Of a stretch of 64,000 bases of DNA, positions 21,774-32,560 are shown piece after piece. The DNA lies in the NCBI GenBank assembly GCA_009103225.1, contig RHPI01001737.1, forward strand, positions 435,158 through 499,157, read 5' to 3'. The position numbers and the translations under genes are program-made. The notes under the pieces were generated by a model, which was not told the DNA's origin, made no database searches, and saw only the letters and a list, made by a program, of their open reading frames with translations. Position 1 is the stretch's first letter, and each line of letters begins with the position of its first letter. The stretch is from Chlorokybus atmophyticus (taxonomy: Eukaryota; Streptophyta; Chlorokybophyceae; Chlorokybales; Chlorokybaceae).

Positions 21774-23222
21774 CTAGATGTCGTCCATGTCCATTAGCGT
21801 TAAGTCCTCAACGTCGCTGTCAGAATCCTCAGTGTCTTCCCAATTCCAGTCATCGGGTAGGTCCGCAACATGTAGCCCATCAGGAGGAGCAGCAGGTGCA
21901 CCCTCACGCGCCGACTCGTGCACATTGCTGACACCTGTGGTGTCGTTGGTCATAGCGTGGAGGTTTTCGCATCCAATACATAAGCAGCTATAGCTGCATG
22001 CCTGGCCTGCTCTCCTGCACTTGCATCGCTTGCTGTCGCAGCGTCCCACCTTGCACCCGCATCCATGCATGAGTAGCTGGCGCCTTGATACTGCGGCTGC
22101 CATGTTTGCAGGAAGGTCTTTCACAGCATACCACACTCCTTCAACATGCTGGAAACCGTACTCCGCCAAATCAGGCAGTTGCATCGCATGCTGGCAGCTG
22201 TAGCCACATGTTAACCGTGTAGACAGCGAGCAGTGCGTGTAGCCACAAAGCGTCGACAGTTGGGATTGTATCTCGAGGTGTAGCATTTTTTTTTCCAAAA
22301 CTGTCTTGTGAATGGCTTCAAGCCAGTCGCTCAAGAGCACCTTGTTGTTGGTAGTTGCAGTCGCTCCGTGCAGTGCGTAAAACAACGAAGCAGGGGTGCC
22401 GCTGTCAAAGGAAGACCTGTATTTCTCGAAATAGGCACACCCAATCAGTCGCAGCACCGCGAAGCACATCTCGTGCTCCGGGGCACTCACATTGCCGGTG
22501 ATTAAGTCTGCATGCTGAGCTAGCACAGTCTTCCAGATGAACTGCTTGGATATGCCTCCAATGAATGACGTGTAGTCACAACCTGTAGCCGCATAAATCA
22601 CCAACAGCAGCCAGCCACGATGCATTGCATCCATGCTGTGTAGCTGGTGCATGCTCCTCACATGCTGCAGCAGGAGTGTCAGGTTGATGAAAGGCGGGCG
22701 GGACCCAGCACGAGAGTGCTATGCGACCTGAACCGTAACGTCCCTCAGCGCCATATCCCAGCTCTCGATCACCGCGAGGCTGATAACTGTTACATCAGTG
22801 TCGGGTGAGACTATCATGATGTTGTTATAGGGCGCTTTGTGTGCATGCACCCAAACACGAGAATCTGCTTCTCCGTGGTTGCACGTGTCGTCGTTGGTGT
22901 GCGTCCTTGTGTACTCTCCAGCCGACCCGCGCGACACCACGCTGGCAAGGTCACCCAACTCAGCGTCGTTGGATCCGCCGGCCATTACTAATTCTTGGTC
23001 GTGTCGCAGGTGTGGTTCTATCATGCTTGGCAGGTGTTGAGTTAGCAGCTCGCACAACGACCTCTTCAAGCTGCGATCTCGGAGGACATCCCGCCAACAA
23101 TTAGGCAGATGGCTGTCAAGGGTCAGTTGACGTCTAGTCGAGGTGTCTGCTCCGTCACGCGTGCGTTGCAGCGAAGACTTCACCCCCATTTGACACCTTG
23201 GTGTATCAAACATTTTGCACAC
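21774..23222 (-). CDS. PIN-like nuclease domain with C-terminal CXC cysteine-rich domain (element 1)
   Basis: Minus strand, two frames probably joined by splicing near 22720-22660. The first segment (23222-22719) contains NHGEADSRVWVHAHKAP and IMIVSPDTDVTVISLA, matching the acidic E-A-D-x-R and S-x-DTDV motifs of a PIN/NYN-like nuclease family found in uncharacterised transposon proteins of corals, molluscs and other eukaryotes. The second (22661-21774) continues with LLLVIYAATGCDYTSFIGG, then CGCKVGRCDSKRCKCRR, AGQACSYSC and CIGCEN: a CXC (tesmin/TSO1-like) zinc cluster that may bind DNA. The end is acidic (DWNWEDTEDSDSDVEDLT). It lies 180 bp upstream of the MTase gene on the same strand. 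Family membership is from remembered motifs, so moderate confidence. Confidence 0.6.
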
Positions 23223-25528
23223 TGCGCACAGTTGGGTTCACCAGCCTGCTCAGCACAGCGGTGCGCATTAGGTGCGTGATGTAGTCCTTAATTGTGCCCT
23301 GCCCCAAGTGGCACTCTTGGTTAATCAAGAACATTTCCTCTAAGATAATGCACTCCACCCCTGCAGGCGCGCTTTGCGACCAGCATGGAGCATCATGTGG
23401 GCCACTTTCGATAGAAACTTCGCCTTATCTTCAGAACGCATCTTGCCGGTGAGCTCGTCAAACAACGCCCAAGGGTGTTCACAATACCTTGCTGTGACTG
23501 TGTCCTTGTCAGCACTAGTCGAAGCAAGCCGCTTAGTCACAAGCATCTCTTGCCCATATTGCTTGAGGACGGTAGCCTGTTTGGTAGTTCTTTTCTTGGC
23601 CGGAGCCATGGTGGCCAAGTTGTATCTTCTAGTCACCTTGCATGCCTGCGCCTCTCTGCATATCTCAACTTGCACATGACTGCTCATCGCTTCCACGCCA
23701 ACTGTGTATTGCCGTGCCAGGTCAGTGGAGGCAGCTGGTGTTGCTGGCACAACTGATGTTAGATGCGTCAACTGGCTCAGCGGTGGACGAGACAATGCTT
23801 GGCTGCTTCTCAGCAGCTGCTGCAGATGCTGAAGGTCATTTCCACAATGTGACGCATCAGCCGTGAGAGTACGCACCACCCTGTTGCAATTGTCGTCTGC
23901 ATCAGCATCCATATCGTGCAATGGCAAGTCTTGTTCCAAAAGCAGCTGGCGACTTAGTTGGTTTTGTAACTGGCTCCGCTCCCCAAGGTACAGCCTTGGC
24001 TGTTTTGTGGTTGGCTGAAACAGGGACATCTTCATGTCCCTGTTCACTTGGCACCCATGTGCCTCGTCCAATGCCACCAACCGACCTGGTGTCCCTGTCA
24101 GGCTCACCGTAAAACCGCCCGCAGCGAGCATGTCAACCAGGGATGACGGCATGAGCTGGAGGTCAGCCAAGTGCAGAGTCATGACCTTCTGATAGTTGAA
24201 TCTGTCCCATGCAAACGAAAGTGGGCTCAGACCCTTCCAACTCGCTAGCCTCAGGTGCCAAATTTGTTGCCGAACAGAGCAGAATAAAGCCAGGTAATGC
24301 AGCATATCTCTGTTCACGAAATGCCACCAGAACTGCCAAGTCGCATCTTGCTGTGCCTTATCTTCGCACCATATCTCGAACAACCTCCGTGGTCGACTGG
24401 CCGTGACACCTTGCTGCGCCCAGCCTTGTTCGCACTGCTGTTTCGTGCTTGCTTGCAACTGCTCCCACCACAGGTCGTGGATGTGCCGGTATAATGCCTC
24501 CCAAACCTTGCATAAAAAGTTGTGGATCCGTTTTCAATGACTGCCATCTGCCAGATGGTTTCTAGCAGTTGATGCGGAGAACCCACACTCCAAGGACATT
24601 GTGTCTAGGCCAGCGTCCCATGCCATCTTCATCAGCACGGGCTGCATATTCATTAGCACGTGAAAGTCGCCAGGAACAGGCACTACCCAATCCCGATATC
24701 CCGGCTCGGCTTTCTTCGAGGCATGCATGAGTGCAAACGTTTTCTGGTCTCCAGTAATGCACATCTTGCTTTGCTCTTCGTTCAAAACAACCTTGCTCCG
24801 CAAGTGGAGCGCGATCGTGAGATTATTAATCGTGTCAGGGTAGAACGGGAGCATTGGAAGGTACTTAATGTCGTTGGCTACCATGGGTGGCTCTGCACTG
24901 GAGATGTTAAGATTCTGCGCCCAACTGTCCTTGAGGGTTGGTAACGCATTCTGCTCTTCCACGCGCATCCGGAACAGCACTGTGTTATGCATCGTCACCT
25001 TGAACTGATCCATGGCAGCCAACTCTGCCGGCTGGAGATGCAGCATTCGGTCACTGCGTACCGCCGCGTGTTGCCTGTGTCTGGGTTGAGTCGGAGGCCG
25101 CGTCTCAGGACATGGAGGCGCCAGCATGGCCTCTTGCAACGTGTGGTTGCGCGTACGCTGTGCAACAGAACACATACAATGTCACCCACTAACAGTTTGC
25201 ACTGCTACTCGGCGGGGTAACTTGACATCATGCATGCATGACTCAACTGCGCACTGTGGTGTATACACACCTGCAGGTCGACCGGCATACTCCTCGGACG
25301 CCCGAGCGTGGATGTGAGCTTCGTGGACGTGGCATGTATGTCGCCTGTAGTTCTGCCTTTATACTTGGCTTGGTAACCAGCCCTCACATCCAAGTTGTCT
25401 ATTGAAGCCAGGACATGCATCCCGGGCCGTGGTTGTAGTCTTGCAATTGAATGCAAGTTGTGCACAGCACGCTGATGGATGTGGCTGTTCATGTGACACC
25501 TGCTGGCGGTTACCCCCAGACGATTCAA
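23223..25528 (-). CDS. DUF6589-like core protein of element 1, one in-frame TGA
   Basis: Minus strand. N-terminal exon (about 25430-25280): VLASIDNLDVRAGYQAKYKG, DIHATSTKL. Main segment: LPMLPFYPDTINNLTIA, ITGDQKTFALMHASKK, WVVPVPGDFHVLMNMQPVLM and GFSASTARNHLADGSH, then a single TGA (24534-24536), then KRIHNFLCKVWEALYRHIHD, FVNRDMLHYLALFCSVR, FTVSLTGTPGRLVALDEAHG and QVNRDMK in the same frame down to 23340. The order of VPGDFH, a mid-domain trunk, and a final D-x-A-H/E...N+D+K block matches large uncharacterised transposon-type proteins labelled DUF6589 in other eukaryotes; their role (transposase-like core?) is unknown. Another probable exon (about 23365-23210) reads VECIILEEMFLINQECHLGQ with GTIKDYITHLMRT. 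Confidence 0.55.
24019..24044. repeat. 11-bp hairpin inside coding sequence
   Basis: AACAGGGACAT pairs perfectly with 24034-24044 around loop CTTC, inside the DUF6589-like frame (QVNRDMKMSLFQ). Possibly chance, but close to the TGA-interrupted gene. Confidence 0.6.
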
Positions 25529-25536
25529 CGTCTATA

Positions 25537-28300
25537 TTACTTGTTACCCGTTGTCGCTTGGTCAACTGCGTCGGTCACCACCAGGTGCAACGGGGACATG
25601 GCCCACTTGCTTCTTGCGTACACCGCAGAATGGAACAGAAAACATGTTTTGTTTTGCAGGATGGCTAGATTCCTTGCATACCGTGGCCCAGGGGACTTGA
25701 CTCTCTCCATGGCAATATACCCTGTCAAAGCTCCGAACACCTTGCGCAACGTCTCCCCAGAGGTCTCCCACTCAGCTTGCCAGTCAACGAAGCGCAAGTC
25801 GTGATCAACCTGGTTGCGCTCCACCAAGCGTTGTCTCTCCTTCTCCATCAGCATGTTCAAGTTACGCAGCACCACTTCAGGCACTTCTGGTTCTCTCAAC
25901 GATGTACCTCTGCCTCTGGAGTAAGTTGCGGTCGGCACATCGGTCACCCGCATCGCATGGCGCAGCAGACACGCTAATGGGTCTGCCCAGGCAGCGATCA
26001 CCAGAGTGCCCTGTTGCCGTGCACCAGTCACTGAAATGATGGCGCCCTGTAGTCTAGCCTGCACTGCTCTCAGCAGCACCCGAGCCTGTTTGATGCGGTG
26101 CTTCGCTGCCACAGCCGTGACGAGAACAACCGCGTCCTTGTGCAGCAGCTGTGCTGCCACATCCTTCACCGCACAAGTCAACGCATCGACTCCTGCCTCT
26201 TCTGCGACAGCCCGGACGTCGTCTTCATACAGCAGTCTAACCTCTTCCGCCACCATAGCGTCATGCTGTGCATTTGAAGAAGGTCTTTGTGTGCTGATGG
26301 TGTCCCGGAGCCCAGCTATCACATCCTCCAGCTCCACTTGGCGGCAGCGGTAACCATCACGGTCTTGCTCTGCTACCTCACGCTGCAATTTCTCCATACA
26401 AGACTGAGTCGCCTCCTCCTGCACCCTTGTCTCCAACACCTGAAACCCACACAAAACCTCGTATCCTCTATTTGCGAGTCCCAATGGCACACAGCAACAC
26501 AGCACACAGTACCTGCACATGCTGTGCGAGGTCGTCCAGCTCTTCTTGCAACTCCCCTCTCGCGCGCTCAGCCTCCTGTCGCTGCGTGACATTGGTCGTC
26601 TGCTGCTGGCGCAGCACTTGGCTCACTTCCTGTTAGGAGCATCAGCACTGGATTCAGCCTTAACCCAGCACGCAATTCAGGTACATATAGTTCACGCCTG
26701 ACAACAATAATATGTGCCACACATAGTACTGCACAACTTGCAGTGCCACAGCCATATGCCATATGCTCACCTCCCACTGTGTGTGCAAGTGTTGCGCTTC
26801 CTTTTTCGCTCACTCACCCACATCGTCATGTGACGTGTGCAAACCGCTGTCACTGTCTGGCACTGCTGCCGCGCGTTCACGCAACTCCACTGCCAGTGCA
26901 GCTCGTTCCGCAAAGACATTTTGCAGCGCATCAGACAAGCGCTGCACCTCTCGCTTTAGGAACTGCAGGTCCCAGCAACTCCGTATCAACACAAGGGTGT
27001 ACAGGATAGATAGGCAATCAAAGGTGCAACCATGCATTGACATTCTTTCAACACACGCCACCATGCTGTGAGAATCACTCACATCATGCACATGTCAGTA
27101 TTGGTTGCTAGATAGCACGCCCATGCGTGCATGTTGCTGTGTCATTATCACCACACGATTGCATAGACATCCCAACGTACAATCTTGCATGAGCACAATG
27201 GTTGACATGACATTCAACAACACACTAAGCGCATGTTCCAGCATAGTACCTCTACTTGGCTGAATACACGTGTTTGTCTACACGTTGTATCACCATGCAT
27301 AGGAGCAGCGGCCACACTCACATTGCGGACAGGATCTGCACGCACAACAACAATCCAATCAAGATCCGCCAGTGAGACACAACAACCATGTCTAACCCGA
27401 CGCAGGCACAGCATCATTTGCACAACGGCATCACACTAGTTTACTCAAATCAACATGAGCTGAGCTACATAGCGATCATTGTTTCCATCAACCACTACAG
27501 GGACCCACCTGACCCATTCATAGAAGGAGTCTTGGGCGTCTTAGGAGGTGCCTTTGCGTTGCCATTAAGTCTACCGATTGTCGGACCCAGCACAACACGG
27601 TTACCATCTCTGTCAGTGCGCGCATTATGATGCTGGTACTGCTGCAGAGCGGCTGCAGCAGGCACTTGCTGGTGCGCCACTACATGATGGTGCTTGGAAC
27701 GATTTGGAAGTTGCGCCGACAAAGGGGCCATATTCTCCTGGTCCTCCTCCTCCTCCTCCTCCGACTCCGAAGGCCCGGGATCAACATCATTGCTCTGCAC
27801 GACAACACTGGTCACCAACTGCAAGGATGCATGCACACAACTCTAACGTTCTACCAACAGTCTAAGCCACCTGGTCATCAAGACCGTCTTGACTGCACGC
27901 AGGCAGACGTGGTGCATCCTACACCAACACAACTATATCAGCAGAAGCGCAAAAGCATTATGAACAGCTGCATCACCATACGTGCAAGCCAGCACGACCA
28001 TTGAAAAACTAACCGCGGGCAATGGATTTACTAACAACTCGTCGTCGACCCATCTCCACGTCCGCCCGGATGTCAAAGCATGCAAGAAAATTCCGGTGGC
28101 ATTCATCCTAAACTTTTGCAACTTCAACTCCACCTTGAGTTGGTTGACAAACTACTTGTCTTCCGCCCGACGGCGCTTGGCATACTCTCGCTGGTTGTCA
28201 CAACGGACCACGCGAGCAGACTCCAGCGCCTCCAACCGCTGAAGTTGCCGCTCAACATTGGACGGCAAATTACCCTCCTCCGCAACCACCGTCTCCGCCA
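25537..28300 (-). CDS. Multi-exon coiled-coil protein preceding the DUF6589-like gene
   Basis: A series of minus-strand exon candidates with intron-like gaps. First exon from an ATG near 28300: MAETVVAEEGNLPSNVERQL, QRLEALESARVVRCDNQR. Others: acidic SESEEEEEEDQENMAPLS (about 27760), FLKREVQRLSDALQNVFAER (about 26960), EAERARGELQEELDDLAQHV (about 26560), and a long exon (26450-25537) starting LETRVQEEATQSCMEKLQRE and including VDALTCAVKDVAAQLLHKDA. Heptad-like Leu/Ala/Glu spacing predicts long coiled coils. It may be the N-terminal part of the same polypeptide as the DUF6589-like core, since spacing and strand agree. A TAG after AEDK (about 28150) lies in the first exon frame unless splicing removes it. 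Exact exon borders are uncertain. Confidence 0.5.
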
Positions 28301-28430
28301 TCACCGCCGCAAATGCAGACACCCACAGCCAAAACAACCAAGGCTGAATGCTCACAGCACAATTTGAATTCGCACACCATTAAACAGCCAAGACACAGCG
28401 CGCGCAGCGCTGGGCCACAGCATATACACA

Positions 28431-28448
28431 CAAGATATCGATATCTTG
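28431..28448. repeat. 18-bp perfect palindrome
   Basis: CAAGATATCGATATCTTG is fully self-complementary. It lies just upstream of the coiled-coil gene start and could be a regulatory or terminal element of mobile element 1. Confidence 0.8.
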
Positions 28449-30385
28449 ACAACACCACATCACCTAACCGACACGCATCACATATGCTAACCACGGTTCT
28501 TCTCTACGCGAACACAGCTGATTGACAGCCGTTTCGCACCCTCGTTCACGGCACGACAGTGTCAACTGAGCACGCTGAACTCACGCAAATCTACGCTGTC
28601 AATCAGCTTCGTGCCAACGACATTCAACAATGTTCACGATTGACTCACGTCGCGAGGGCGCATCGCTGCCGTCGGTCTGCTCCAATATCACACAGCCGGC
28701 ATAATCTTTCGCCCATTAGCGTCAGGACTGAGATGCGCCTGCAGCGGTGGGCCTCAGGCGCTATGTGACACAGCGACACTGCGTGCCATACTGTGCGGAG
28801 CAGACTGCAGGCGCATGCACATGCAACACACAGCCAGCACATCAGTATGGGCGTATATACATATATAAAAAGTGGGGAAAACAGTGTTGGCCACACACGA
28901 ACAGCGCGGGCACAGCTGACAACAACTAGCTAATCATATAGCTCAACTACTTATGCATTTTTTTCTGCCGGCGCTGGGGCATTCTTTCGCCAGGGGCGCT
29001 TGTCCTGCTGACGTCCGCCTCCCGCATTGTGCTGTGGTTGGTCATGGCGTCTATCTTTGTCCTTACATCGCAAAATGTTTCCCGTGCCGGCCGACCAAAT
29101 ATTGGCAATGGCCGTGCCCCTGAGGATACTCATTTCGACTGTCGTGGCTCACTTCACTGGTAATCTCGATACAGGGACCTGAGCATAACGGCTGTCACCA
29201 TCAATCGGCGGCCGTTTACAAAAAGAGCCTGACCCTAATTGACAGGTACCTGTCAAGTACCCATTAATCAAGCAAAAGGGAATTAACCTAACTGACAAGT
29301 AATGAACCAGCATCTAACAATTAGGCACCGGCGACCGTACATCAAATGATTGTGCCTGACAAGAACCAGATGGTATCTGTATAGTACCGGCCATTATTAA
29401 TGTGTACCATCATAGGTACCTGTTGGTACCGCTTGGTCATGATTATGCATCACACAATGATTGTCGTCAGCTGTGCAAGACGGTGACAAGTAATGAATTT
29501 GTAATGCCAATAAAGTTTTTATGCCACAATGTAAACTCCACGAAGCTATTGCTACTACTACTAGTAGTACAACTAAGCTACTATTTTTAGTCCTATCACC
29601 CTTGTACTAAGCTGCAGCTCTTACATCGCCCGCCACTTGAGCTGATAGCTCCGCCGCCGCTCCTGTAAAGTCAATTAACAGTAGCATACACGCCTACATG
29701 CTGTCGCTTGCCATGTATCGCCGCCGCCGCCGCGTCTGGCCTGGCCGCCCTATGGTACAAAGGGTGGGTAGGCTGCCTGCGCTGTTGCACATAACACAAC
29801 GTTATGAAATACCGCAACTAAGCTCACCTACTGTTGGCCATTGCCGCCGCCGCCACCACCACCGCCGCCGCCGCCGCCGCTGCTGCAGCGCTGCTAGCCC
29901 CTGCACAACGCTCACAAGTCACGTGAGTCAAGTGTCAACTTGAATGAAGCCGTTCAGCTTTTGTATGCTGCCAAAGACACGATGGCACAATCGTACTGTC
30001 AAAACGGTACGATTGTGCCATCGTCGCGATGGGAGCATCGTACTATGTTAATTGTACATCAAATGCAACGTATAAAAGTCACGACTTGCTGGCAATATGC
30101 AGCGACAAGTAGGAGTTGCCGGTCACTTGCTTGTCGCTAAAAGATTGCTGCCGCGCATCACATGCTACGGTTAGGTGATGATCGACATTCGGCCGGCACC
30201 ACAAGTCACTATAAGGCGACCTGCTTGCCACAACAAGCAGGCCGCCGCGATGGCCAGGCTACGATCAACAGTCGGCCGTCACTGCAAAGTCACATGCTTG
30301 CCATTTCAGGCAGGCAGCCATTACTTGTGTACTATTTACAGTTGATTGGCCGTCAACAACAGCCTTCCACAATAGCCGACGGCAG
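28449..30385. other. Non-coding, palindrome-rich
   Basis: No gene supported. Holds the palindrome TTGACAGGTACCTGTCAA (29239-29256), several GGTACC-centred inverted words (29390-29440), GCC/CCG triplet runs (29720-29735, 29843-29881) and the long hairpin at 29979-30024. A minus-strand frame at 28951-29133 has no recognisable feature. Confidence 0.5.
29979..30024. repeat. Perfect 18-bp hairpin
   Basis: Stem 29979-29996 pairs without mismatch with 30007-30024; 10-base loop. Symmetric words such as GGCACAATCG occur in both arms. Likely a palindromic repeat like those at 9487 and 38434. Confidence 0.9.
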
Positions 30386-30497
30386 ACCCAACAGTCCAAA
30401 AGTGACATGCTATGCACGGTCAAACACCCGTCAGTCCCTCAGTCCCTGGTCAGTCACTCAGTCCCTGGTCAGTCACCGTGTAAAATTTGCGACGTTT
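30386..30497. repeat. Long inverted repeat, left copy
   Basis: Read in reverse, it starts CGTCGCAAATTTTACACGG, then GTGACTGAC...GGACTGAG units and ACTTTTGGACTGTTGGG. It matches 36834-36950 in opposite orientation with internal differences. This copy has one extra GTGACTGACCAGGGACTGA unit. The pair brackets about 6.4 kb and may be the ends of a decayed DNA transposon; no target duplication was fixed. Confidence 0.75.
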
Positions 30498-30557
30498 ACG
30501 TCGGCGTGTCTTGCTCACGCTGTCTGTCACGGTGACCAGTATCCTTGTTGCTGAGAA

Positions 30558-31257
30558 TCATGAGCGTGGCATAGTAAGCAACAAAGCGCAGCATGCATGC
30601 AGCGCAGATGCACACAAGGGCACGGCTAGTGGCCACCATGCACATGCCGCCCTTAAACAGATCAGACACCTGGCAACGTGCTGGAACTGACTGCAATGCT
30701 GCGCAGCCGTGCGCCGCACTTCATTGTAAAGGTTGAGGATCCCGTCGATGAGACGAGCCTCCGTATATGTCTTCAAGAGCTTTGTCTTGGCTGCTTCCAA
30801 CAAGCGTGCACAATCTTCACTGAATGACGCGGCGTTGTTTTCTCTAAACTCGCGGAACAAGCTAGCTTCTAGCAGCACATGTATATATGCCGCCATGAGC
30901 GGGTACCTTGAATCCATGACAATCTTGGAACGCCTCCACATGTTAAGGAGGCCTCCCATGGATGTGTCATTGTTGATGCGGTTTGCAATGTTTTGCCGCA
31001 CCCGCACATAGTGAAATGTGCCAGTGAATTGCATGACATGCATGCCGTTGGGTGCAAGCACCATGCCGTTGGTGTTGGTAGACCCATTTTCATCCTCGAT
31101 GGGCGGTGCGGGAGTGTGCGCGGTGGCATCCACAAGAAACACACATGAAGCGGGAACTTGTGCTTTGAGTTGTGAGGGTAAGAGTGTGGTGTTGAGGGTG
31201 CCTAGTGCGGAATCCTCCACGCCGTCAGCACGCGCTACCAAGCATTCACCACTCATG
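30558..31257 (-). CDS. Unrecognised ORF (up to 232 aa)
   Basis: Minus-strand ORF starting MSGECLVARADGVEDSALG. It contains NGMHVMQFTGTFHYVRVRQN, LNMWRRSKIVMDSRYPLMAA and LLEAAKTKLLKTYTEARLID, with balanced, protein-like composition up to about RRTAAQHC. The last 50 residues look like read-through of non-coding DNA, so a splice donor may lie near 30690. Another frame upstream (MGAASSEDVAPPRDLHALVN) ends in TGA that overlaps this ATG as ATGA, suggesting either a small upstream exon or a frameshift. No domain was recognised. It lies inside the inverted repeat pair 30386/36950. Confidence 0.4.
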
Positions 31258-31348
31258 CTATGAGCACCACCTTGTTGACGAGGGCGTGGAGGTCACGAGG
31301 AGGAGCCACGTCCTCACTACTCGCCGCCCCCATCTTCCTCGCTGGAGT

Positions 31349-31868
31349 TTAAGGCCATGAAGCTCTCCACGGCAGCGGTGAGGGCCTGGAAGGCCCCAGC
31401 TGCAGCGGCAAAGTCACATTGGCAGCGCCGGCGCCCTGCGCTCCTGGCAGCACGCAGGGCCTCCATGCGGGAACAGCGAGAACCGGAGGAACCGCTCCTT
31501 CCGGAGGAACCGCTCTTTCCGGAGGAAGGGGTGGAGGTGGCTGACAGGGGAGAGGTGGGGGAGGTTGCGCCGCCTGAAGAAGTGGGGGAGGCGCGTGAGA
31601 CGTGGCCTCCAGTTGTGGGGGAGAGCGGCGGGAGGAATGAGCGCGGCTCCGTACTGGGGCTCTGCGCCTGGCAGGGCTACGGCTGCGACTGCGGCGGAAG
31701 GTCCTGCTGCGGCCGGGGCTCTGGCTCCGGTTCCGCTCCCACAATGGCGTCGGGGAGCTGCTGCGCTGAGGGCGCTGCAGGTGGCGGGAGCTGCGGCGAG
31801 GGCTCCGTCGGTTTAGGTTTTGGGGTTGTTGTTGTTGTTGTTGTCTTCAAGGCTGTGACTACGTACAA
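31349..31868 (-). CDS. Low-complexity Pro/Arg/Ser-rich ORF, doubtful gene
   Basis: Minus-strand frames read Pro-rich (PPPLPCQPPPPLPPE) and Arg-Ser-rich (RTFRRSRSRSPARRRAP) segments, with KPKPTEPSPQLPPPAAPS further upstream. Such composition can be a spliced leader part of the ORF downstream, or may just reflect a GC-rich repeat. Every strand is open here, which is typical of skewed sequence. Low confidence. Confidence 0.25.
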
Positions 31869-32560
31869 CAGTCATCTTAGCAACTGGAATTGTTGTGCTT
31901 TTCGCTAGTCCTCTTTGCTTCTAACAGCAACAGCAGTTGTTGTGTTTGTTCACGCAACAGTGCTGCAGCAACAGCAACGGCTGCTACCATTGTTGCGTTT
32001 TGCTTATTGTCGTTTTTGTTACTTTGAAGCCGTGTTATGTTTCGTCAACTTGCTGCCAGCAATTGTTTTTCATTCTGCAGCAGTGGAGACTGCGGCTCGC
32101 TAGTACTGTTTTCGTTGTTTCATTTCAGTGGTGAACGTTGTCATCGTACAACTGTTATCTAGTCTTTAAGTTTGGTTGATTACTAGTTGTACAGCAGCAG
32201 CAGCAGTAGTTGACTGAACTACTACGGCCGTCATACAGCAGCAGCAGCTGCAGCAGTAGCTGCTGCTGCCAAGCTATTGTCGTGGTTGCAGTTCTCGTCA
32301 CCCATCTCATTCAACATACCTTCCTCGCTGCCTTCCAACACAGCCCCTCCGGCAACAGCTGCAGCCCTCGACTGTTGGCTGCCGACCGTTGGGGCTGTTG
32401 CTTTACCTACCCCACAACCCTTCCCTTGACAGCACTCCACTGTTTGACAGTTGACTGTCATCAATCATACAATAGTCGTGGACTGTTGGTTGACAGTCGC
32501 GCAGGCCAAGGAGGATCCATCGCTCATGTACAGTGTGAGTTTTGTGATGTAAGAACATCA
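31869..32560. other. CAG/CTG-rich non-coding stretch
   Basis: Runs of CAGCAG/CTGCTG near 32190-32275 and GTTGTT near 31830; no gene is supported. Short inverted words such as GACTGTT...ACAGTC begin here (32440-32500). Confidence 0.5.

Noticed and set aside
19765-24536. Selenocysteine at the in-frame TGA codons
   Set aside because: No known selenoprotein context, no SECIS-like element recognised, and neither site is a catalytic position; decay is simpler.
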